Shown one piece after another: positions 48,785 through 59,500 of a DNA stretch of 64,000 bases. The first letter of the stretch is position 1. The number at the start of each line of letters is the position of its first letter. The position numbers and the translations under genes were made by a program. The notes beneath the pieces are model-generated. The model saw nothing but the letters and a program-made list of their open reading frames with translations, was not told the origin of the DNA and did no database searches. This DNA is from Mactromeris polynyma (Eukaryota; Mollusca; Bivalvia; Venerida; Mactridae): assembly GCA_032209605.1 (NCBI GenBank), contig JASFXZ010000018.1:3537904-3601903 (forward strand), given 5' to 3'.

Positions 48785-49958
48785 ATCAAATTTAAAACTG
48801 TAGATGGGTTAAAGGAATGCTTTATCTTGACTAATTGATGGGTATATATCAACTCATATCTGTATCCACGTGCAGATAGCTACCTCGAACCATAAACAGG
48901 TTAAAACCTGCTATTGCGCAATTAGTTTGGAATATTGATACTAGTGGTACACAGTGAGTTTATGAAGGTAAAATATATTTTTATAAGCAGAAATTTCAAA
49001 AACTTAATTTAATGAAACAAATAAGCGCGCTTACAAGATTTTTATGTAACGGTAAACGTTTCAATATCAAATACGGGTATTGAATGTGCAATAACATTAC
49101 ATTATGATTACACATGTAATACAAATATTGTAACTATATGTATATTTTAGAGTAGCACAATGCTTTTTAGGCAAGCTTCAGACCATTATACATGACACAT
49201 GTACAACTGATTCCCTCGCTTCCCAATTGTCCCTTTAAAACATAGACGAGTTGAAGCGTAAACATTCCATTTCTCTCTCCAGAAAATTCAACATCGCGTT
49301 TTGTGTTCTATCTACGTACGATAGGTCTTTTATCTGCGTTTTAGTATTTTTCTGCTATTGAGTTGTCAATCATGAAACATTGTCACACTTAGTGGAGGGC
49401 ATTTATTGATGTTGAAGGAACTTGTTGCCCAACCCATATTGTTATTTTTTCTATTCATGCAGTAATGTTTGTTCTGTTCGTAGACATAGTAATAATCAAA
49501 CGAGCAAATAAAATATGATTAAATTAATAATATATGTTGTCTTATCAGACAGAAGGTGTGAATGGTAACTCCTAATGACAATACATGTACACACAAAGGA
49601 AGCGTTTATATTCACAATTTGTGGTTATTTAATTGATAATGATGTGTTAGCTATGACACCGCCTGTTTATTTTCGTCATGAATTAGCCTTATATTACCAA
49701 ACATGTTTTCTTTTCAGTATTACTCATGAAACAAACATATATGTTTGAATGTCTTTGCATCCTAGTGATACCCGACTTCACAAACATTCAACTACAATTC
49801 ATCCCGTTTATCTAAGTAGAATGTTTCGGTGCAATGGATATACTGAATCAGATGCGTTTTATATTGACACACGGCTTTCACAATCCTTATATAATATTTT
49901 ATAACTTATAAAGTAGCTTCTTTACATAAGATACAGAGATGTATATATAAAACTCTGG
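48785..49958. other. Intergenic, no recognised feature
   Basis: AT-rich, no supported frame or repeat. Confidence 0.45.
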
Positions 49959-50215
49959 GCCCGTATTCACAAACGTTTTAAGACTGAATCTCAGACTTGG
50001 ACTTTAAAATGGTAAATTTTCATTTTGTTCCTACGTTATTGTTACACAATAGTTTGATAAAACATGGCAAAAGTGTAGAGTTAGTAACAAGAAATATTCA
50101 GGCAAAAATGTATCCCTTTATATAAAATGAAAACGAAATGTTTGTAAATTTATTTTTTTAACAATTTTAAAGTCTAAGTCTGAGATTCAGTCTTAAAACG
50201 TTTGTGAATACGGGC
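49959..50215. mobile_element. MITE with about 46-bp terminal inverted repeats, 257 bp
   Basis: The left end gcccgtattcacaaacgttt, followed by taagactgaatctcagactt, is matched almost perfectly by the reverse complement of the right end. The inside is AT-rich and noncoding. No clear target duplication is seen. It ends about 90 bp before the six-cysteine exon. Confidence 0.8.
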
Positions 50216-50304
50216 ACTGATCTGACTTAAATAAGCTTCCCTTAGAACTGGTTGCCAACATTCTACAAAAGTGTAATATCTTTTTTCCATTTTCTTAATT
50301 TCAG

Positions 50305-50589
50305 AATACTTTGAACAACCAACAAGCGTCATTTACTAGAATGAAACTACCAATAATTTTCTTGTTTCTAATCATATCAAGTGACGTCACACAAGTGAAA
50401 GGTCAACTATGTCGTAATATAAATGGGTACTGTCTGGATACTTACACAAACATCGATGGCAAGGGTCGCTGTGCGAGATCTGGAGAGTACAAGTTTTGTG
50501 CCATAGTGGGAGCAAGCTGCCGATGTAAGTCTAGAAGTGTAGTTGGTCGATCAATGAGTGCTTTTTCGCCGACTACTAAATTTTCATAG
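50305..50589 (+). CDS. Small secreted six-cysteine peptide, exon with start codon
   Basis: An exon begins after a good acceptor (pyrimidine run, aatttcag, ending 50,304); the first ATG is at 50,341. If read to the stop at 50,589 the product is 82 aa. Residues 1-21 are a signal peptide (MKLPIIFLFLIISSDVTQVK then G). The following segment has six cysteines, spaced C-x6-C-x12-C-x8-C-x6-C-x-C, with GRC-x8-C resembling the gamma-core of defensin-like peptides and a closing C-R-C. A strong donor (gat|gtaagt) lies at 50,524/50,525, inside the sixth Cys codon, so the true 3' end may be in a further exon that I could not locate. A host-defence role is a guess from size and cysteines. Confidence 0.45.
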   Translation, partial: NTLNNQQASFTRMKLPIIFLFLIISSDVTQVKGQLCRNINGYCLDTYTNIDGKGRCARSGEYKFCAIVGASCRCKSRSVVGRSMSAFSPTTKFS

Positions 50590-51511
50590 ACGCCCTAAAC
50601 TCCATATTAAGTCATCGTAATCGTTCGTACCAAAACCGTACTTAGATACTGAGAACATCAATGTAAACAACTCGGCCACACCCGGAAGTTGAAAGCGTGC
50701 ATGCATCATTGTGTAACACAATTGAGGAGGAATACTATTTCGTTATTGAATGTGATTTGTATCTTGATATACGCAAACGATATAATTATATCTAAGAAAT
50801 ATTGGATTAGACAAAATATGGTAAAACTCAAAGAATAAGAACACTGTACGAAATTTAGCAATGCACATTTACCATGCATTCAATATTGGAAACTCTTTAA
50901 TGTATGGTAACTAGTCTTTTGTCACTAGAATGAAACACGAATTATTTATGATAATATTTTATTTTTTGCTTTTACATAATTTGAAAGCAACGCTAATATA
51001 CATGTTATGACCTTCTCCAAATGTATATTTGAATTTTTAATCAATATGTTGCATGTTTCATTCAGTAAACTATAGCCATGTGATGTTGCTGTTAGATAGA
51101 ATATTGCTGTATGGGAATTGTATGTGATCATGTTTTACAATATTCGTCTGTCTTGTATGTATGCTTGATAGCCTTACTGGAATATAAACCGATATGACAT
51201 GAAAATAATAGCTTAGAACTACGTTTTTCATACTACTTAGTAATTTTTCCAGTAATAATGCAAATATTGAAATCACGGAAAATGACGCTGGACAAAACAC
51301 ATATTTTTTTCGAATTATCATGATCACTATAGCTGCTTCTTGCAGAGTCAAGTGAAGTATGACAAGTATTATTTGGTCTTTGGAAAACAGAAGTTGGCGC
51401 ACAAAAAAGTAGACAATTTTATTCTTATTTTTCAAACACAAGATACGAGTTCAAAATGATTATATCACAGATTATAATTATTTACAATGATTCGACAATA
51501 ATTTATCTATT
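50590..51511. other. Intergenic, no recognised feature
   Basis: AT-rich. No AATAAA signal in gene sense close after 50,589. The overlapping minus-strand ORFs at 50,946-51,441 have no protein resemblance. Confidence 0.4.
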
Positions 51512-51841
51512 AGATAGTTCCCACATGTACAATAATTATCTCCCTTGCTCTTAATCATCAGTCATTTTGATAGGCAAAACTGATAAGGATTTATAGGAGT
51601 AATTCCTAATATGTCATGATTGAGAAAATACCAAGAGAATTTGCATGTGACAACCACTTTTTCTTCAACTTTTCTGAGCCATCTGCCCACATGAGCACAT
51701 TGAATAAGTCATTTTATGTATCTGATTTTATTTTATCATCGTTTACATTATATTCCCTATATCGTTAAGGAAATTTGCCTATCAATATGGCCGACTATTC
51801 AGAACATGGGGAGGTAAATATTGTAAATGTGGGAACTATCT
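51512..51841. mobile_element. MITE with about 33-bp terminal inverted repeats, 330 bp
   Basis: Left end agatagttcccacatgtaca, then ataattatctccc. The right end ggggaggtaaatattgtaaa, then tgtgggaactatct, is its imperfect reverse complement. Noncoding interior. No transposase relative is present in the window. Confidence 0.75.
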
Positions 51842-52353
51842 TTACAATAAATGTCATACTACGGTAGAAAATAAACATTTAACTATGAAAACATCATTTG
51901 AGTGAATGTACGTCACATTTATGTTGTTGTGACGTCACGCATGTGAGTTGTTATTACACCAGTGAATTATCGAAAACAATACAAGTAATTATTACCACTC
52001 TTCACCAAATGTTATATACAAATTTCATTAAGAAATATGTACACTCAAGATCCAAATGTCTTTGATAGCCAATAATGAAACTGGAATATACGCAAGTGAA
52101 CATTCTTTCGAACAGAACATGACGAGTGACCAGGCATTACATGGTGACCACAGTTTATGTATAGTTCAGTTCTGTCTATGATACTGAATCATCTCTGTCA
52201 GGTAAGTATGGATGTTTTCCAAGCAATGAACTTCTGCAAATCATACAAAAGCAGCCGAAACGACTTTTAAGTTGCATCCCAACTTCTCTTCAATGTATTT
52301 CTCTACAGGGGACGGAATGAGGTACTCACATTTTATAGGAAGTAAGTAAAACT

Positions 52354-52520
52354 ATCACAAAACACAACATAATACAGATATATGACGAGTCACAAAACAC
52401 AACATAATACAGATATATGACGAGTCACAAAACACAACATAATACAGATATATGACGAGTCACAAAACACAACATAATACAGATATATGACGATACACAA
52501 CATAATACAGATATATGACG
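52354..52520. repeat. Tandem repeat, 35-bp unit, nearly five copies
   Basis: Unit gagtcacaaaacacaacata followed by atacagatatatgac. The last copy is shortened. Nearby, aacaataactgctcctccca is duplicated directly at about 52,585-52,628. Confidence 0.85.
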
Positions 52521-52639
52521 ATTCATGGAAAATGTATCCAAAATAAGTTATTTGAAAACCTCTTTGAAATGCTTTAACATCAAACAATAACTGCTCCTCC
52601 CAGGAAAACAATAACTGCTCCTCCCAGGAAGACAATCAG

Positions 52640-53515
52640 GAGGAGTAAAGGTACAAAAACTGGCGACTAATTAAAACCCAACATATACAGATGGGAATTA
52701 ATTCCATCTCGCGTCAGCAAAACAAATATAAATCATGGCAGTTGGATAATATAGTAAATATTGATACACACACAAATAATCTGCTGTATAACACACGTGG
52801 TTAATTGAAAGATCATTAAATTCCATATCAGAACTCAATAATTTCTTATTTGAGTCCTAACAAATCCGATGGTATTCAAGGAAACAATTTTCTTTTTAAA
52901 CTCTAAGAAATTGACGTCAAGCATAAACAGAATATGACACTAAAATTGTCAAATTGTAATCCTGTAATGCATATTTATGAACAATAAAATTAAATAAATA
53001 AAAAAAATCTGTAAATGTCTAATTTTGATGCTACACGTTTAAGGGGAGTAACTCATGCATGCAATATGTCTTCAAAATTATTTGTACGAGTTGTCTTTCA
53101 TGTTAACATATGATTTATGTAGATAAATATGCTCTATACATGTACAGAGATAGTCTACTGCTAGTAGATTAGTTCAATCTTGGTCAGGTTTTCATGAATG
53201 TTAAACAAACATAAATATGACAAAAGTAAAAATGTCACTGGCTTCCATAACAGAACATATTGTACATTTCTCATACACAGGTCAAGTTTTTTCTGATTTC
53301 ACACACAAATGTGCAATTTTTATTCAATCAGTGTTTATTTCTATTGTTGTAAAGATTGTTGTTATCAAAGGACAAAATCTATCTAAAAAAATAAATACTT
53401 AAGACAGTACACAGAGGTCTATAGTCGCACACAGTACTATTGAAATATGTTTATTTCAACATTTAAGATAAGAAATACTTATTATTGATTAGTAATAGTA
53501 TTTCATTTATCCTGG
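52640..53515. other. Intergenic, no recognised feature
   Basis: AT-rich with no supported gene or repeat. Confidence 0.4.
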
Positions 53516-54215
53516 CAGGGGCGTAGCTAGTGATATGCACATACACATGTGGGTAAAGTCAGGTGAAATAATGAAAAATAATTATATTCAAAAATGGTAT
53601 AAAAATAAAAGGGTTAGAGAGGCGGGCTTTAAAGTTTTAAATAGCTACGTATTCTATCTCTTTTAAAGCAAGACAAAAACAGTTAAACTTTGTAGTTTAT
53701 AATTCAATAACAGGGCTTTCCTAGGTATTTTTGTTGGGGGTCTCAGGACTCACATTATTTGCATTTTTGGGGGTCCATGGAAACTTTTGGGGGTACCCAT
53801 TTAAAATCCATTCTAGGTCTTCTGTGACTTGCAACCAGCCATTTTGTTGTCAAAATAAACAGATGCTTGATAGTAGCCTACCTAATATAAATCAATTAAT
53901 GAGCCGCAAGAAAATGTACCCAACAGAGGAAACGCTTGTTTCTGCTAGTTAAATTAAATTTAAGCGCTACTCTGTTACAGATTGTTTAAGGAATGATGTC
54001 CCGAGCATGCATAGTAGTCTGCAAATTCTTGTCCCAGACCAAACTGTTGCAGCTTTTCTGCGACCAGGAAAACCACACAATAAAATACATTCTAAAATGC
54101 CTTAGAATGCAACCGCTACAATATAGAATTTCCACAGGTGGCATGCCCCCAGACCCCACGAAAAAATTATGTGTTTATTGAAAACTGGCCCCGCTGCGAC
54201 CCTGTTTGATGCATT
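53516..54215. mobile_element. Degenerate hAT-like nonautonomous element (tentative)
   Basis: Begins caggggcgtagctagtgata, a common 5' end of hAT-type elements. It includes ttgggggtctcagg and tttttgggggtccatgg, then ggtggcatgcccccagaccc near 54,138, a phrase usual in such elements. A proper 3' terminal repeat was not found. Another caggggcgtag start occurs at about 58,133 in a gene D intron. Confidence 0.3.
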
Positions 54216-54753
54216 ATTTTTTGTTTCGAAATGTCCATTATATTAAAATACACGATCAAACATTTATCAGACATTGATGTAAAAATGGAATAGTGCTGTG
54301 GCAGCTCTCAGTGCTACACAATCATCTGCTTAATTCATTTTTAGTAATATGTTAAACCATATTCTCTTATCCTCGAGTTGTTATTTTTATTTTCAACCAT
54401 CATGTATATAAATCAAGAACAGCTTCTGCCAACAACACATCGTCTTCATATTGGTTGCATTTGCACCATGTTATTTGAAAATCAACCCCAGCCTAAGAGA
54501 GTTGACATGAAAAATGTGGGCGGGTGCCTGGATGGAAAGGAGCAAACTTATTACCCCCAAAAACTGGTTCGAGACCACCAGGAGACTAATAAAACATATA
54601 ATGCACACAACTGGTCCTTATTAAGAAAAAAGTTAAATTTAGTTACAAGATTTTCATAAAACAGTGACCCAAAGAAGATCAGGGGGTGAAAGAAAGCCAA
54701 GTATATATGTTTCCTCCTTTACATGCAAATAATTTACTATCATCCCTAAGACG

Positions 54754-54913
54754 CAGGCACAATCAACTCTTATTACAATGACCACTTTGTTCCCAGGCAC
54801 AATCAACTATTATTATAATGACCTATTTGTTCCCAGGCACAATCAACTCTTATTACAATGACCACTTTGTTCCCTGGCACAATCAACTCTTATTGTAATG
54901 ACCACTTTGTTCC
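54754..54913. repeat. Tandem repeat, 40-bp unit, four copies
   Basis: Unit caggcacaatcaactcttat followed by tacaatgaccactttgttcc; copies differ at a few bases. Confidence 0.85.
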
Positions 54914-54982
54914 CTGGATTTTTGTTGTTGTATTGTATAATGCCATTATGTAGCATTTGATCAATGACCCAATAAGCTGAAT

Positions 54983-56003
54983 CACTCACACCTGGGACCA
55001 GGCTTAGAACGGACACTACCACTCAGCACTCACACCTGGGACCAGGATTAGAACGGACACTTTCACTCAGCACTCACACCTGGGACCAGGATTATAACGG
55101 ACACTTCCACTCAGCACTCACACCTGGGACCAGGATTATAACGGACACTTCCACTCAGCACTCACACCTGGGACCCGGATTAGAATGGACACTTTCACTC
55201 AGCACTCACACCTGGGACCAGGATTAGAACGGACACTTTCACTATTAAGCACTCACACTTGGGACCAGGATTATAATGGACACTTTCACTCAACACTCAC
55301 ACCTGGGACCAGGATTATAACGGACACTTTCACTCAGCACTCACACCTGCGACCAGGATTAGAATGGACACTTTCACTCAGCACTCACACCTGCGACCAG
55401 GATTAGAATGGACACTTTCACTCAGCACTCACACCTGGGACCAGGATTAGAACGGACACTTTCACTCAGCACTCACACCTGGGACCAGGATTATAATGGA
55501 CACTTTCACTCAGCACTCACACCTGGGACCAGAATTAGAACAGTCACTTTCACTCAGCACTCACACGTTGGACTAGGATAGAACAGACACTTTCACTCAG
55601 CATTCACACCTGGGACCAGGATTAGAATGGACACTTTCACTCAGCACTCACACCTGGGACCAGGATTAGAACAGACAATTTCACTCAGCATTCACACCTG
55701 GGACCAGGATTAGAACAGAAACTTTCACTCAGCACTCACACCTGGGACCAGGATTAGAACAAGACACTTTCACTCAGCACTCACACCTGGGACCAGGATT
55801 AGAACGGACACTTCCACTTAGCACTCACACCTGAGCCCAGAATTAGAACAGACACTTTCACTCAGTACTCACACCTGCGACCAGGATTAGAACGGACACT
55901 TTCACTCAGCACTCACACCTGGGACCAGGATTAGAACGGACACTTTCACTCAGCACTCACACCTGGGACCAGGATTAGAACAGACACTTTCACTCAGCAC
56001 TCA
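54983..56003. repeat. Minisatellite, 44-bp unit, about 23 copies
   Basis: Unit cactcacacctgggaccagg followed by attagaacggacactttcac and tcag. Copies vary mainly at gga/cga before the ccagg and at aacgg/aatgg/aacag. Some copies are a base or a few bases longer or shorter, so frames break. Confidence 0.92.
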
Positions 56004-56330
56004 AATCAAACAATTACTTGTATTGGTCCGATACTGCAATTTGAGTGTGGTAAATGCATGAAATGTCGAATGAGTGCCGTGTATTCATTGTGGTCCATTT
56101 CTGTGAGATTTTATGGCAATTATAAGATACGGGAGTTATTGTTGGGTTTGAGTGCCACTCTCTGCATTCAGTCTTAATTATTGCTACCAGATCTCATATT
56201 ACATTCAAATCTCTAGGAATATAAGCCACTAAGAACATTCATTACTCATTTAACATTATCGTTCATTTTTCACAACTCAATACGAGTCACTATCAGACTC
56301 ACAAATGTGAATTTTGTGATCTGAGATTTC
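56004..56330. other. Spacer between the minisatellite and its inverted copies
   Basis: No repeat or reading frame recognised. Confidence 0.4.
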
Positions 56331-56407
56331 AGTGCCGAGAGTAAGTATCCGTTACAAGCCTGGTCCCAGGTGTCAGTGCCGAGAGTAAGTATCCGTTACA
56401 AGCCTGG
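56331..56407 (-). repeat. Two inverted, diverged copies of the 44-bp minisatellite
   Basis: The segment cagtgccgagagtaagtatc, then cgttacaagcctggtccc, occurs twice in a row. Its reverse complement contains cacctgggaccaggcttgta, then acggatac, clearly related to the unit of the array at 54,983-56,003 but in opposite orientation. Confidence 0.6.
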
Positions 56408-56542
56408 GCCCTGATTTGAGTCATGAACGAATATTCTATTGTATGAATGCCAATGGAATGAGAGTTGATTGTATACAACAATGTTTGATGTTTATCAAAA
56501 TAACTAGTAATGGACATTTTGATATCAGTGAAATTCTCCAGT

Positions 56543-59500
56543 TTATTTGATAGTATCTTGTATCAGTTTCACAAGACACTTAGACTGGCACGTATTAAAA
56601 TTGTCATATATACTGATAAAGCGGTCTTGATCCCGTAATGACATAAGTTCTGGTTGTGAAGAAACACAGTGGATGTTATGATTGTACAAATCATCGGTCA
56701 TTCGTCTGGACTCTGGATCCTTCACATAGATGATCACAAGGCAGGCTACAAAATAATTATATTTTAAATACCAAAATGTAACACAGAGCGTTATATAAAT
56801 ATGGATGACGTCATCTGAAATTTCAGTTATTCATCTCAATTAGCAAGAGAACTGATCAAGAATTTTAGATTTAATAAGAACTGATTTCAAAAGACAAGAT
56901 TCGAAATTTGATTTAAGTCAGATGTTAAATCCTATGTCTGTTTTTATTACAATTGGAGCACAATGTTAATGGTATATTGTTCTTTGTACCACAGGTTTAA
57001 TGCAATACAATTCAATATCATTTTATTGCATAAAACATGTTTATAGCAAACAAAAGTCAATACTATTTTACAATTACAATGTAGAAGAAATAAATGGATT
57101 TTCAAAGAGATTTTACATTATTTTCATACATTGGTTTGATTTCTACATAAATTGGCAAAGTAAATAAATTTTGCAAGATTAAAGGAAGTGTTTAATAGGA
57201 AAAGCCTATATCTATAACTACACCCAGAGTAGATCTACTGAACAGACACAAGGGTCTCAAACAGTGTGTAAATATCATAAACTGTACTTTACAAATTACA
57301 CATATATCTGCTAATGGATGTTCTAGAGATTCTATATTGTGACAAGTTAACACAAGATGACATTATTGACTCAAAGTGCAAAAAAACAGGCATCAACATT
57401 ATGAGACACAAAGTAGTTTGACGAGAAACAAGTCTAAATGTATACAAGTTACAACCAGAGACAGACCTTCATAACATTTAACTCACGGAATTAAAGATGG
57501 ACTGATTCTAGAAAATGTACAAATAATAAAATATAATCCATCATGATATAGTATCATTAAATCCAACCATGAAGCATAAAGGTATGCCAATGTCTGTATA
57601 TACAAGATAAGTACCAACTCCAGTTGTACAACACAAGGAATAAGCTATTTGTGAAAAACAAAGGGGAGCAACTCATGGTCACTAAAGACTGACATTGTCA
57701 CAGTTGTCTTCCTTAGATGAAATTTGCACCAACACGCTTCAAACCAATTTCAAAATGTGTATTTACAGTAAAACCTCAATAATAAGACCTACTCAAAATT
57801 AATTCCACAATTTTCAAGTTCATTTTGTCTGTTCTGCTCTTTATTCAACCTCAATATTAAGACCAGTTTTCAAGGGTCCCAAGGGTGGTCGTATTATTGA
57901 GGTTTGACTGTAGTAGGAATTTTATCTAGAGGCAACAACATAATCCCAGTCATAAAATACATGTAAGTATAACACTGACTCACCGCCGGATTCTGTTACA
58001 TAAGTAAATGTCTTTCTTTTCAAATCTCCAAGTCCAAGGCCTGGTACTTCAATTATCACATGTCTAAAATGATAATACATAATTCAATCTATTTTAAGGA
58101 TTTGACAGACAATTATACAACTTATGTATTTTCAGGGGCGTAGTGTGACCAATTCAGAAATTACTCAATTGAGTATGTACCCCTGAAACAGGTGGGTATC
58201 TTTTCAAAATAGAAATTTAGAAATGGTGTTCACTAGTGACTTTTAAAACTTTTATGTTTCATAGCACAAGGGAGCATTACTTCAACAACCCTACCATCTC
58301 TCCCCATCTTGTTGGTTCTTTAATCTTATAATACATAATTTGACTTCAAAATGCTCAGCAGAGTAACTGAGTATGCCACACACATGTCTAGTGAATCAAT
58401 ATTAAGATGCTTTAGTGGGTTGACATTGGTATGCACTTACAAAATAGCTACAACTAGCTGAACAAGAAGTGTTCTTAATCCTATACCATACCAATATCAT
58501 ATGTAGTGAAACTTGTCCATAAAATTCATTCTTACAAAATGCATTTAGATAAATTTGTTTTTATTCCAAATCAGTATCTAAACAATTTGCACGAACATAG
58601 TGAATTAATTTACTGCAGTCATTAATTTGAGTGGTGAGTACACTTGATAATACAACAAAATCTTTCTGAGAATTCTTTGAAATCTTATCATTTGGAGGTA
58701 TTTCTTCCAATACAGATACACACAGTACACACAAACTCTGATTTAACATATCCTGAGGTGACTCTACAACAATCATTGTACAATTATAAGATAAAAATGT
58801 GCATTATCTAAAAACCAGTAGAGCTACACAGATTACTTGGACATTTCAACTGAATAAGAAATAAAAAGAATTTTAAAAAATCATCAGTATTGTCAGTGAA
58901 AGGTATTGTCAGTGTTGAGGATATTAGCTGAAAATAGAATAAAAAGAACATCTACTTCCAGATGGAAGTGATTACATTTTATATCTCACAACAGTCTGAA
59001 AATAGTTGAGTCCAATCTCAAGTAAAGAAACATCTTCTTACTACTACATGTAGTTGCAAACTTAAAATTGCCTTACAGTACATGAGAATCATGCAATAAA
59101 TCACCAACCTTTCAGAAAACTCGACGAACATAAAACACAATTTCGTCAAAGGCATTTCAGGAATGTCTTCATGTCGGCGAATCATGTGATACCATACTCT
59201 GTCACCGTAGGCAACTGGAAGTTCCTCTTGTAACACTTCCATCAGTCCTTTATTATGTTTCTGTGATTGGTCAGAAAAACTGATGATGGAGATGGTATTC
59301 ATAAGTGGTTCAGATCCTCCAAACAAGTTCCTTACCTGTAAAAAGAAAATCATCTTCAAGTATATATAGAATCATATTTGGATCAAAATTTATGCTGTTA
59401 AAACACTTTTGAAAATTGAATTATTGGTGCAACAAGATTTTTTTCTGGAAATGCCAATGCTTAGAGGAAGAAACATAAATGATGATTTAATATCCATTCA

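Noticed and set aside
54378..54659. 93-aa plus-strand ORF
   Set aside because: Low-complexity-free but unlike any family I know, no splice borders or promoter; likely chance.
27322..56003. CRISPR-like arrays among the tandem repeats
   Set aside because: The 46-, 51-, 35-, 40- and 44-bp units repeat without unique spacers and the DNA is eukaryotic.
58561..58776. 71-aa minus-strand frame in gene D intron 3, ending LDTDLE and a stop
   Set aside because: No acceptor near its start joins gene D exon 3 in the right phase without an early stop, and the exon 3 to exon 4 junction is fully consistent without it. An alternative last exon remains possible but unsupported.
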